18,542 nucleotides of DNA from JAZOTK01 sp045534775. Its GTDB lineage: Bacteria > Bacillota > Clostridia > RUG12999. The stretch is taken from contig JAZSKI010000072.1 in assembly GCA_045534775.1 (NCBI GenBank), positions 1 through 18,542 on the forward strand. The letters run 5' to 3'. Positions within the stretch are counted from its first letter, which is position 1. Every line of letters starts with the position of its first letter. A program made the position numbers and the translations under genes. Positions 8,139-14,447 of the stretch are shown in pieces. A model generated the notes under the pieces. The model searched no databases. It was not told where the DNA came from and was given only the letters and a program-made list of their open reading frames with translations.

Positions 8139-8158
8139 CATAACCTCAGGCGGCTCTG

Positions 8159-8680
8159 TTACTCCGCCGATGCGGCAAAAGTAATTGTTTCTACGGTATC
8201 ACTGTCACCGCCGTCGGGAGTTGCAATTGTCGCAATACCTTTTTCAATTCCGGTCACAACCTTAAATGTACCGCTGTAGGTCATAGCATCTGTACTGTCG
8301 CCGGTCGAATCGGCAATTACTGAAAAGGTACGTTTTACGGCAGAAAATCCGCTGTCCTCAGATTTTGTAAAATCGACCTGAATAATTTCCCTCTGAGCCT
8401 CAGCACCTATGAGCTCATCATCAAATATAGCGGCAATATCTTCAAGAACCGCATTGCCGACATACTTATCAAAGGCAAAGCTGATTGATGTAGAATAACC
8501 GACCGTATCTGTGGTTTCAAACGCCTCGTCTACATACTGTCTTGAATATTCCTTTGCATTTTTTGAAGTAGACATCTCGGTAAATCCACGCATACGGGTA
8601 TATACAGGTGTACCGCTTCCCGATGCAGGTATGCCGTAAAATGCTTTAACGTCACTTCTTTTCTTTAATGTTCCTTCCAT
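8159..8680 (-). CDS. major tail (tube) protein
   Basis: A 173-residue protein in the standard slot between the tail terminator and the chaperones. Its pattern fits Firmicutes phage tail tube proteins: a lysine-rich N-terminus, a VYTRMRGFTEMSTSKN strand-turn segment near 26-41, a RQYVDE.FE...VGYS stretch (48-64) that in this family lies before the main tube sheet, and a C-terminal Ig-like edge rich in Thr, Ser and Asp (GDSDTVETITFAASAE). Hundreds of copies would polymerise around the tape measure. ATG at 8680 follows AAGGTAAT, seven bases upstream, and begins six bases after the previous stop codon. Recognition is by pattern and gene order. Confidence 0.8.
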   Translation of the reverse strand: MEGTLKKRSDVKAFYGIPASGSGTPVYTRMRGFTEMSTSKNAKEYSRQYVDEAFETTDTVGYSTSISFAFDKYVGNAVLEDIAAIFDDELIGAEAQREIIQVDFTKSEDSGFSAVKRTFSVIADSTGDSTDAMTYSGTFKVVTGIEKGIATIATPDGGDSDTVETITFAASAE

Positions 8681-8686
8681 AAATTA

Positions 8687-9124
8687 TTACCTTCTTTCAA
8701 AATATAATATTTCAAAGGGGAATGCATAAAGTGCCCCTTCTGCACTTTTGCCGACCATTGACGGAGTACAGACATCACCTGAAATTTTAAGGTCAATTAT
8801 ATTGCATTTCTCACCAAAATCAGGGTAGTTTTTCAAATTTCCCTGAGTACGGACCCATTCAAGAAACTGCTGTACAAGCCCCATTTGCTCGGCGTTGGCG
8901 ACTGTATTACTTTCGCTCGATAACGGTTTTACCTGTCTGACCTCAAACTGCATACGCCATAATATTTCGCCGTCCACATACTTCCTGTAAGGCGTACTGT
9001 ACGGTGTCGTCATAAGCGATGTGTTTCCGTCATTGTTTGTCTCGTCAATGAAATTAAAATAAGTGTCACGTCCCACGAGGGGACAGGTGTTTATAAAGCT
9101 CAGAACTGCTTCATATTTATTCAT
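8687..9124 (-). CDS. tail terminator-like minor capsid protein (Minor_capsid_3 type)
   Basis: A 145-residue protein that fits the phage minor capsid family placed just before the tail tube gene, equivalent in position to tail terminator proteins that cap the tail and attach it to the head. Visible features: an N-terminal helix (NKYEAVLSFINTCPL), a DGEILWRMQFEVRQVKPLSS strand pair near 52-71, a helix LVQQFLEWVRTQGNL near 84-98, and an end GALYAFPFEILYFERR matching the closing strand of this family. ATG at 9124 overlaps the upstream stop as ATGA. The gene lies in a coupled run of four neck genes, supporting a neck role. Confidence 0.75.
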   Translation of the reverse strand: MNKYEAVLSFINTCPLVGRDTYFNFIDETNNDGNTSLMTTPYSTPYRKYVDGEILWRMQFEVRQVKPLSSESNTVANAEQMGLVQQFLEWVRTQGNLKNYPDFGEKCNIIDLKISGDVCTPSMVGKSAEGALYAFPFEILYFERR

Positions 9125-9546
9125 TTAAGATTAAGCCTCCCACTGTCTACATAGTCCTGCATTGCACCGATAAGCTTCGGCTTCTGCTGTGGTTCAGCCG
9201 CCTTATCCCACTGAGATGAAGCAAGCGGATGTTTGTCGGTGCGGAAATTATAATCATTCTCATACATTGGCTCTGCATAAGGTGATATATATTCAATCTC
9301 GGCATACCCTTCTTTGCCTTTGATATTGCCACTACTCTTAGCGATACTTTCAATAACGCTTTCGGATAATTTTTCGCCTTTTGGCACTTCTATATCCGTA
9401 GTTGTTGCAAGTGCCCCGCTGTCCATAGGAACATACGGAGTAACAAGCCTCCACCATTCATTTGCCGCAAACAGCCAGAACTCTTTGTCACGTACTTTAT
9501 CAAGATTGCTTTCAATATCGATATGAGTTTCAACCGTAACCGACAT
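9121..9546 (-). CDS. minor capsid / neck protein (Minor_capsid_2, HK97 gp10-like)
   Basis: A 141-residue protein with the family pattern of Firmicutes minor capsid protein 2, related in role to HK97 gp10 head-tail joining proteins. Signature stretches are the helix EFWLFAANEWWRLVTPYVPM (23-42) followed by DSGALATTTDI, as in the (Y/V)(V/I)P.dtG.L motif, then EYISPYAEPMYE near 84-95, and HPLASSQWDKAA near 105-116, matching the usual HP.A...W.ka. ATG at 9546 follows GGGGGTGT. It is two bases after the preceding stop and its own stop overlaps the next start. Expected to join head and tail. Confidence 0.8.
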   Translation of the reverse strand: MSVTVETHIDIESNLDKVRDKEFWLFAANEWWRLVTPYVPMDSGALATTTDIEVPKGEKLSESVIESIAKSSGNIKGKEGYAEIEYISPYAEPMYENDYNFRTDKHPLASSQWDKAAEPQQKPKLIGAMQDYVDSGRLNLK

Positions 9547-9548
9547 AA

Positions 9549-9959
9549 TTACACCCCCGAAGCTCTGTAATGCGGCATAAACGGTAATTTTGTATTATCC
9601 GAAAAGCTGTTTACGGTAAAACTGCTGCCCTTGTAGCGGCTTAGTAAATCCGAAGCACGCTGACCCGATACATCGGCAATCTCGTCCCAAACCTTACCAA
9701 GTACAATAATATCACCGGGACATATTGTAAATCCGTTTTCGCTTTCAATGCTCCTGTATGCCTCATTTTGCGGAATACGGCATATATACGTGTCATTTTC
9801 ACTAAGTACTATGCCGTTTAAAACCTTACTCCGTACCACACCGAAAAAACAGCTTTCAAATGAAATGCGTTGCCATTTTGTAACGGTCCTGCCGTTTGCA
9901 TCAGGCTCGGTGTATTTATGAAATAACGTTACCACGTCTTTAAATGTGGGGTCAGTCAT
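9549..9959 (-). CDS. head closure / neck protein (DUF6751-like)
   Basis: A 136-residue protein in the head-closure position. It starts TDPTFKDVVTLFHKYTEPD and continues with WQRISFESCFFGVVRS and IPQNEAYRSI near 70, close in pattern to the DUF6751-type phage proteins that follow the connector in clostridial phages. Secondary structure looks all-beta, as expected for a neck ring protein. Start choice: ATG at 9959 follows GGGGGTTGAT and overlaps the connector stop by eight bases. The frame is open 17 codons further upstream, but that part lies wholly inside the connector gene and begins without an SD. The role is inferred from position. Confidence 0.7.
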   Translation of the reverse strand: MTDPTFKDVVTLFHKYTEPDANGRTVTKWQRISFESCFFGVVRSKVLNGIVLSENDTYICRIPQNEAYRSIESENGFTICPGDIIVLGKVWDEIADVSGQRASDLLSRYKGSSFTVNSFSDNTKLPFMPHYRASGV

Positions 9960-10314
9960 AACTATCAACCCCCATATAAAGAAGTGGCGTGCCGTCCTCT
10001 GCGGTCTCATGTATCAGATAAGTATAAATGACATTACCTGTTTCCGCCGAAATGTCAGCGGCAGATGGCACAGCAAAGCTCTGACTGAGCCCGTCATGTG
10101 AAAATGACGATACCCTTCCTGCTATAGCAGGGTCAGCCGATGCCAAAAGGTCACACACACGAGCTATGCACCTGAGCACAGCCTCGGACGGAGTTTTAAT
10201 CCGCCTGTGCGTTTCTGCTTCAATTATTTTGTGTGCCTGGTAACCGTATCTGTTAAAGGCGGCTTCATCAAGCGTGCCGCCGTATTCCTTGTACTGCTCA
10301 TACGTCATATACAT
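9952..10314 (-). CDS. head-tail connector (adaptor) protein
   Basis: A ~120-residue protein directly after the capsid gene, fitting the helical gp6/gp15-like adaptor that binds under the portal. It begins MTYEQYKEYGGTLDEAAFNRYGYQAHKII (partly quoted), where Y..YGG...E..F.r...A...Ie..T..RI is a pattern seen in Firmicutes head-tail connectors; a second helical stretch follows (EAVLRCIARVCDLLA), then a S.S.DG.S.SFA segment near 70-80. ATG at 10314 lies five bases after AAGGCGGTGG. GTG at 10323 and ATG at 10308 are alternatives in the same frame. It overlaps the next gene by eight bases. Confidence 0.75.
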   Translation of the reverse strand: MYMTYEQYKEYGGTLDEAAFNRYGYQAHKIIEAETHRRIKTPSEAVLRCIARVCDLLASADPAIAGRVSSFSHDGLSQSFAVPSAADISAETGNVIYTYLIHETAEDGTPLLYMGVDSYD

Positions 10315-10334
10315 CAATTCCACCGCCTTTATAC

Positions 10335-10409
10335 TTATTTATTTTCCTTAGGCTTCGGATTTTCCTTAGGCTTATCTTTTGTCTTTACAAGACCGATTAT
10401 TTTACCCAT
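10335..10409 (-). CDS. 24-residue Lys/Pro-rich peptide between capsid and connector
   Basis: A very short ORF with a convincing context. ATG at 10409 follows AAGGCGGTGACGGT, which overlaps the capsid gene stop codon, and the stop at 10335 lies just before the AAGGCGGTG of the connector gene, so it fills the gap exactly. The peptide begins MGKIIGLV and continues with a repeated motif, KDKPKENPKPKENK, giving a basic, proline-rich, probably unfolded tail. Similar MGKIIGL-type Lys/Pro peptides occur next to capsid genes in clostridial phages, from my recollection of the families. The function is unknown; binding to the capsid or DNA is a guess. Both AAGGCGGTG SD copies suggest high expression with the capsid. 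Confidence 0.7.
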   Translation of the reverse strand: MGKIIGLVKTKDKPKENPKPKENK

Positions 10410-10421
10410 ACCGTCACCGCC

Positions 10422-11288
10422 TTACGCTTTAGAGTGCATATAAATGCCTGCTGTTTTATTTTCATAAACATCAGCAAGACCGTATGCGCGGTAGAAGAAC
10501 AACCAGCCGTCACTTTCCTGATTGGCTTCAGGTGATATAATTTTATTCACAGTATGCTTAGGATACTGAAGCAGAGCAGGCTTGTGAATAACCATAAAGT
10601 TAATATCAGCTCCGCCGTCTGCCTTTGCAAAACCGCCGTCCTCTTCGCCGCTCGTCTTGCCGTCCTTAAGCTCAATTGCAGTATAAAAACGTGTCTGAGG
10701 TACTTTCTTTACAGATGAGAAGGAAGCCAACACCTCTTTTGATTTTGTGGTATCAACAGCAAGAATTGCATTGTGAAGTGTCGGAGTAATAAACAAAATA
10801 CGGTTTTCATACGGAACTTCATCCTCATCCATTTTGCTCTGTGCTGCAACAAGTGCCGCAAGAACCGCATTACCGTCAGTGAGCGTACCGGTTGCCGCAG
10901 AAATTCCGCTTGTACCTGCATACTGTGCAAATCTGAAAGCGTCCATTTCCGGCACAACTCTTGTACGGATAAACTCAGACGAAAGTCTGCCGAAAGCAAG
11001 CCCTGCCGTTTCCTCATTATCCATAGCATCAACAGCAAATTTTCTGCCTCTGTCATAGTTAAATGTCACAGTTTCATAATTCAGCGTAACATCGCCTTTG
11101 ATGTACCCGTCATTTCTTGAATAATCTGCAAGACCGTTCATAGAAAGCTTAGGCACGATAATTTCGTTTGTATTTGCTCCGGCTCTTACAAGAGCTCTGT
11201 CACCGTCAAGAATTGATGTTATCGCAGAGTGCTTGTAAACCTCATCAAGCAAATCAATATACTTTTTAAATAATCCAATAGTGTTCAT
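10422..11288 (-). CDS. major capsid protein (HK97-fold)
   Basis: A 288-residue protein following the scaffold gene, the shell subunit of the head. It opens with a helix rich in polar residues (LFKKYIDLLDEVYKHSAITSI, quoted in part), has the VRAGANTNEIIVPKLSMNGLAD segment near 34-55, where such capsids have their first strand, then YETVTFNYDRGRKFAVDAMDN near 71-91 corresponding to the E-loop/spine-helix junction, and RILFITPTLHNAIL near 163-176, a typical capsid P-domain strand-helix (lfvtp..y..l). The C-terminal VFFYRAYGLADVYENK-like stretch (FFYRAYGLADVYENKTAGIY) is common in Firmicutes P22/Gp-type coats. ATG at 11288 follows AAAGGAGA. No head protease is present, in line with a scaffold-only assembly pathway. 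Confidence 0.88.
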   Translation of the reverse strand: MNTIGLFKKYIDLLDEVYKHSAITSILDGDRALVRAGANTNEIIVPKLSMNGLADYSRNDGYIKGDVTLNYETVTFNYDRGRKFAVDAMDNEETAGLAFGRLSSEFIRTRVVPEMDAFRFAQYAGTSGISAATGTLTDGNAVLAALVAAQSKMDEDEVPYENRILFITPTLHNAILAVDTTKSKEVLASFSSVKKVPQTRFYTAIELKDGKTSGEEDGGFAKADGGADINFMVIHKPALLQYPKHTVNKIISPEANQESDGWLFFYRAYGLADVYENKTAGIYMHSKA

Positions 11289-11335
11289 AATAAAAATCTC
11301 CTTTCAAATTTTATCTTCCTAAAGAATAGGTATAA

Positions 11336-11365
11336 TTCCGAATTACGCATTCCGAATTCCGAATT
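11336..11365. repeat. three short direct repeats TTCCGAATT
   Basis: TTCCGAATT occurs at 11336-11344, 11350-11358 and 11357-11365, spaced 14 and then 7 bases. The array starts at the stop codon of the scaffold gene and fills part of the 75-base gap before the capsid gene. It may be a simple slipped-strand expansion or a binding site; nothing decides between them. Confidence 0.7.
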
Positions 11366-11924
11366 ATTTTTCGGGCGGAAGTCCCATTACAGCCCTTGCA
11401 TCGGCAATCGCTGTCGCATCAGGCGGCACATAACCCATACCCGCCATATCACCGGGAGGATTAGGATTTGCAAAAATACCTTCCTTGTCCTTTGTCAGAC
11501 CTTCAAATATCTCCGCATATCCCTTACCCTTGTTTTCAGGCTTTGCGATTTCCGCTTTCATATCGGCAATAATACCGTTTCTTACATAATCCGATGTAAA
11601 TTCCTTGTCACCGAAAGTAGCCACAATTGCCGCAGTAAGCTCCGCATCCGCCTGCTTTGCTTTTTCGGCATCATCTCTGTCCTTGATTGTCTGTTTGAGG
11701 GTTTCAATCTCTTTTTTAAAATCCTCGGCAGAGCTTGCATTTTCGCTAAGCTCGGTGATTTTGTCTTTAAGGGTCTGTTCATTTTCTTTCAGCTTGTCAT
11801 TTTCAGCCTTGAGTGCAGTAGTTTTTGCCTTCTCAGCTTCAATATCCTTGCCATTTTCAGCCATAATTTTGTCAATAGCCTCATCTGTAAGACCCTCAAT
11901 TGCTTTTAAAAATTCTCTTTTCAT
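11364..11924 (-). CDS. phage scaffolding protein (Gp20-type)
   Basis: A 186-residue protein with the layout of Phage_GP20 scaffolds, which guide procapsid assembly and leave before DNA packaging. The N-terminus (MKREFLKAIEGLTDEAIDKIMAENGKDI, partly quoted: LTDEAIDKIMAENGKDI) is the family opening. Residues ~28-95 form a long coiled coil of Lys, Glu and Leu heptads. The C-terminal part contains a glycine/proline-rich segment (NPNPPGDMAGMGYVPPDAT) and a short final helix, the probable capsid-binding end. ATG at 11924 follows AAAGGA, six bases upstream. It is the first gene after a terminator, and directly precedes the major capsid gene, the usual order. Confidence 0.88.
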   Translation of the reverse strand: MKREFLKAIEGLTDEAIDKIMAENGKDIEAEKAKTTALKAENDKLKENEQTLKDKITELSENASSAEDFKKEIETLKQTIKDRDDAEKAKQADAELTAAIVATFGDKEFTSDYVRNGIIADMKAEIAKPENKGKGYAEIFEGLTKDKEGIFANPNPPGDMAGMGYVPPDATAIADARAVMGLPPEK

Positions 11925-12014
11925 AAAAAATCCTTTCTTTTGCTACGCTTTTTTACGCTGGTTGCCTCAGCTTGCTCACTTAGTTTTACGTCTTTGCGGA
12001 CAAAAATTTTGCAT

Positions 12015-12045
12015 TAAAAAAGCACCTATGTTTTACATAAGTGCT
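12015..12045 (-). terminator. intrinsic terminator upstream of the scaffold gene
   Basis: On the minus strand AGCACTTATGT and ACATAGGTGCT pair over 11 positions with one U-G wobble, around an AAA loop, and are followed by six U. This is a strong Rho-independent terminator for transcription coming from the YjcQ-family gene. It stands between the MuF part and the scaffold/capsid genes with no clear promoter after it. Confidence 0.85.
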
Positions 12046-12070
12046 AAGGAGGTATTCTCCGTATATTCAT
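12044..12070 (-). CDS. possible eight-residue leader peptide (uORF) before a terminator
   Basis: ATG at 12070 begins an eight-codon frame, MNIRRIPP, ending in TAG at 12044-12046. The SD AGGTGAT lies eight bases upstream, directly after the stop codon of the YjcQ-family gene. The stop codon overlaps the first bases of the terminator stem (12035-12045), so a ribosome paused there would cover the 5' arm. The ending Pro-Pro-stop is a kind of sequence known to slow ribosomes. ACCTC inside the frame can also pair with the GAGGT of the SD. Whether it is translated is unknown; the arrangement resembles attenuation leaders. Confidence 0.35.
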   Translation of the reverse strand: MNIRRIPP

Positions 12071-12088
12071 ACTATAAATCACCTCATT

Positions 12089-12415
12089 TTAAAATCCGGG
12101 AGTAACTTCCTTTATCCCTCTTGCAGTATTATAAAGCCTCTGCATGATACTGTTTTCGGTAAGATATTCAAGTCCCTTTAAAGTAATTTTCATACCGGAA
12201 ATATCAAATCTGCTGTCACCGTCAACATATTCACGAATATCAACACCCTGCACATATCCGTTTTCATACATCATACGGATATAACAGCCCCAGCGTTCTT
12301 TAGATATACCAAGTGCTTCCGGACTTATCCCGTCAAAATCATATTCGGTATAATCCATTGCCTTTTCAAGGGTCTTTAAAATCTTGTAAATGCATTTAAA
12401 ATTGTCATTCATCAT
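12089..12415 (-). CDS. YjcQ-family winged-helix protein
   Basis: A 108-residue protein matching the YjcQ family of Firmicutes prophages. Diagnostic stretches are the opening YKILKTLEKAMDYTEYDFDG (10-29), ISPEALGISKERWGCYIRMM (30-49), and the closing ITLKGLEYLTENSIMQRLYN (76-95), typical of a small winged helix with a terminal helix. Family members are thought to bind nucleic acid or protein, but their role is not established. It starts at ATG 12415 (a second ATG follows at once) after AAAGGATGATAC. It sits alone between two intrinsic terminators, among head genes where it has no structural duty, which is a typical setting for an accessory (moron) gene. Confidence 0.85.
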   Translation of the reverse strand: MMNDNFKCIYKILKTLEKAMDYTEYDFDGISPEALGISKERWGCYIRMMYENGYVQGVDIREYVDGDSRFDISGMKITLKGLEYLTENSIMQRLYNTARGIKEVTPGF

Positions 12416-12438
12416 GTATCATCCTTTCTTTTTGGGTA

Positions 12439-12475
12439 TAAAAATACCACCTTACATTTGCTGTAGGGTGGTATT
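12439..12475 (-). terminator. intrinsic terminator after the cysteine-rich gene
   Basis: On the minus strand AATACCACC pairs perfectly with GGTGGTATT (9 bp) around a 15-base loop and is followed by UUUUUAU. The 5' arm overlaps the stop codon of the cysteine-rich gene. The stem would act on transcription from the portal/MuF genes toward the YjcQ-family gene. Confidence 0.75.
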
Positions 12476-12674
12476 AGCTTAAATCGCTGTATGGGCAATT
12501 TCTGCATATTTCTCTCGCTTCATCTATGTTTTCTATTTCTGCCAACTCCGGGGTAGAAGATATTTTAAACATACCCGTTAGACAACACAGAGAATCATAA
12601 CACAAATCTATATCAATTACTTTCTTATATGCAGGACAATAGTGAGGATTATCATAATCAAGATTATTAGCCAT
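12474..12674 (-). CDS. cysteine-rich small protein next to MuF toxin gene
   Basis: A 66-residue protein with six cysteines: C13 (YCP), C25, C30-C31, and C57-x-x-C60 (CRNCP). The pattern NPHYCP...DLCYDSL.C and a final C..CPYS suggests one metal site, zinc or iron-sulfur, though the residue spacing does not settle which. It looks like a small family found beside MuF-type minor head genes with C-terminal toxin domains, from memory. ATG at 12674 overlaps the end of the MuF gene by eight bases, with GGAGGT 11 bases upstream, so expression is coupled. That makes it a candidate partner or immunity protein of the upstream toxin domain. This role is inferred, and no domain known to neutralise nucleases is visible. 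Confidence 0.75.
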   Translation of the reverse strand: MANNLDYDNPHYCPAYKKVIDIDLCYDSLCCLTGMFKISSTPELAEIENIDEAREICRNCPYSDLS

Positions 12675-14445
12675 ATCTATTTATTACCTCCAATATTTTT
12701 AAAGTATCTTCGTCAAAATCTTCTTTCTTCCAGGCGGTTTTATATATCCATTCATCATTATTGCTTGATATAACACTAATGCCGTTCGATGAATAATATA
12801 TACGCCTTTTGCCACCCCATTGCACAAACATAAATTTGGAATTTTCTTTATAACTTCTGACTTCATCATCAGTTATATGTCGCTCATTCATTCTTTTCAG
12901 AATATGCGATGGGTCTTTTTTGCTTTCTGTATCAGGAAGGATATACGCTCTGACGTTATCATTAGGGTAGCACTTCCCTTTTTTGATTTCTAACTTAATA
13001 AGTTCTCTGTCGATTTTAACACATTCTATAGGTTTCTCGCTGATATGCCGTGCATAATATTTTACATCTTCCCAAGCCTCAATATTATTATACTTTATTT
13101 TTTGGAATTCGTCAATAGTTTTGGGCATATTTTCAGCACCTAAAACGCCAACAAACTGCTTATATTGCTTTTCATCCTTTTTACGATTAACAATAGCCTT
13201 GTATTTTGCCTGTCCTGATGGTGTGCTTTCCGCTTTAACCCGTCTAAATCCGCTGACTTGCATTCTCTCAACCTTAGTAGGCAGCCCGCTTACTTCCGAC
13301 AGCTGATGATACTTGCTCGCCAGAAGGTTAATTTTCTCCTGAGCCTCACGCCGCAGGTCATCATCACCGCCGGCTTTTGCAATATTTGCAATATCCTTCT
13401 GCTTTCGTATTTTGGTTTCAATCTTCCTTTGAAGCTGAGTACCATCGTACATCGTACGTTCTTCTCCTTCAAATTCAAACGTGCGGTTATCATTTGTCTT
13501 AAGCTCCGCCAATTGCTCCGCTGAATATGCAGGGCGTGAAATGCCGAGAAGTATCGAAAATTTAAAATGCAGACAACCAAAATCATTCAGCAGCGGCTCG
13601 GCTTCCTTTTCAAAAGAAGGATAATAAACACCCTTCACCGTCCTTGCTCTGCCTCTGGCATACTGTCTGCCGCCCATAGGTGCGTGCGACGGTCTTGGGT
13701 GGCTGTGATAGCTTATTTCATATCCGTCAGCTCCGAACTCTTCACCAATTAAATCAGCCGCAAACTGATTGCACTGTTTAAGTCCCCACAACACATTTTG
13801 CCGTACAGCAGTATCAAGCCGCCGTGAATACCCGGTAGCATAATCTACGGTCCTTATTCCGCTATTCGCCATACCTCGCAAAACCTCACGCATAGCGGAG
13901 CGGTAATCTGTCATACCTGTCTGTACCTTAGTTACGGCATAGTCCATAAGCTCTGTATATGTATCAGACAGCGACGTTGCAACCTTATCCGCATTTTTAG
14001 CAAATACCGGAGCAATACTTTTGCCGCCCGGCTCAAATACCGCAAACGCAGTATGCTGAGTAAGATTGATATATTCATCTGCCGTCTGCTTTGCCGATGA
14101 TTTTACATATCTTTGCAAGGCTTCATTTTCCTCATACGGAACAAAAGGAATACCCTTTGCTTCATAAAAAGGCTTGGAAAAATTATAATTATCCTTTGCA
14201 ATAATATCAAACGCCTCGTAAATATCCTGCACATTTTTGCCGCTGATTTCCGACAGAAGAAGCGAAATTCTGTGTAAATCACTACCATAATCGTACATTC
14301 TCTGAAGTCTCTGCACATCAGTAGGACGAAGCCTGCCGACCTCTTTTATCATATTGCCGGCAATTGTAAGATATTCCGTATTAGCCTTTTGCAGTCTCTG
14401 ATATATCCGCTCCGGCAACATATTTATCTGATTTTCATTCAGCAT
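12667..14445 (-). CDS. MuF-type minor head protein with C-terminal BECR-like toxin domain
   Basis: A 592-residue protein placed after the portal. Residues 1-~310 match phage minor capsid protein 2 (MuF/SPP1 Gp7 group): a helical N-terminus, a stretch RRLDTAVRQNVLWGLKQCNQ (208-227), and a Cys/His segment YHSHPRPSHAPMGGRQYARG (246-265) and DFGCLHFK (288-295). It would sit at the portal vertex and is ejected or kept inside the head. A charged linker (~310-505) leads to a ~85-residue C-terminal domain with H514, R518, R522, a conserved-looking WGGKRRIYYS (543-552), and T570: the pattern of BECR-fold RNase toxins fused to MuF proteins. ATG at 14445; the portal stop is two bases before it. Confidence 0.85.
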   Translation of the reverse strand: MLNENQINMLPERIYQRLQKANTEYLTIAGNMIKEVGRLRPTDVQRLQRMYDYGSDLHRISLLLSEISGKNVQDIYEAFDIIAKDNYNFSKPFYEAKGIPFVPYEENEALQRYVKSSAKQTADEYINLTQHTAFAVFEPGGKSIAPVFAKNADKVATSLSDTYTELMDYAVTKVQTGMTDYRSAMREVLRGMANSGIRTVDYATGYSRRLDTAVRQNVLWGLKQCNQFAADLIGEEFGADGYEISYHSHPRPSHAPMGGRQYARGRARTVKGVYYPSFEKEAEPLLNDFGCLHFKFSILLGISRPAYSAEQLAELKTNDNRTFEFEGEERTMYDGTQLQRKIETKIRKQKDIANIAKAGGDDDLRREAQEKINLLASKYHQLSEVSGLPTKVERMQVSGFRRVKAESTPSGQAKYKAIVNRKKDEKQYKQFVGVLGAENMPKTIDEFQKIKYNNIEAWEDVKYYARHISEKPIECVKIDRELIKLEIKKGKCYPNDNVRAYILPDTESKKDPSHILKRMNERHITDDEVRSYKENSKFMFVQWGGKRRIYYSSNGISVISSNNDEWIYKTAWKKEDFDEDTLKILEVINRYG

Positions 14446-14447
14446 TA

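Noticed and set aside
11605..12105. 166-codon plus-strand frame over the scaffold gene
   Set aside because: Antisense to the coiled-coil coding region, Ser/Leu/Phe-rich as expected from the reverse complement of Lys/Glu codons; no SD.
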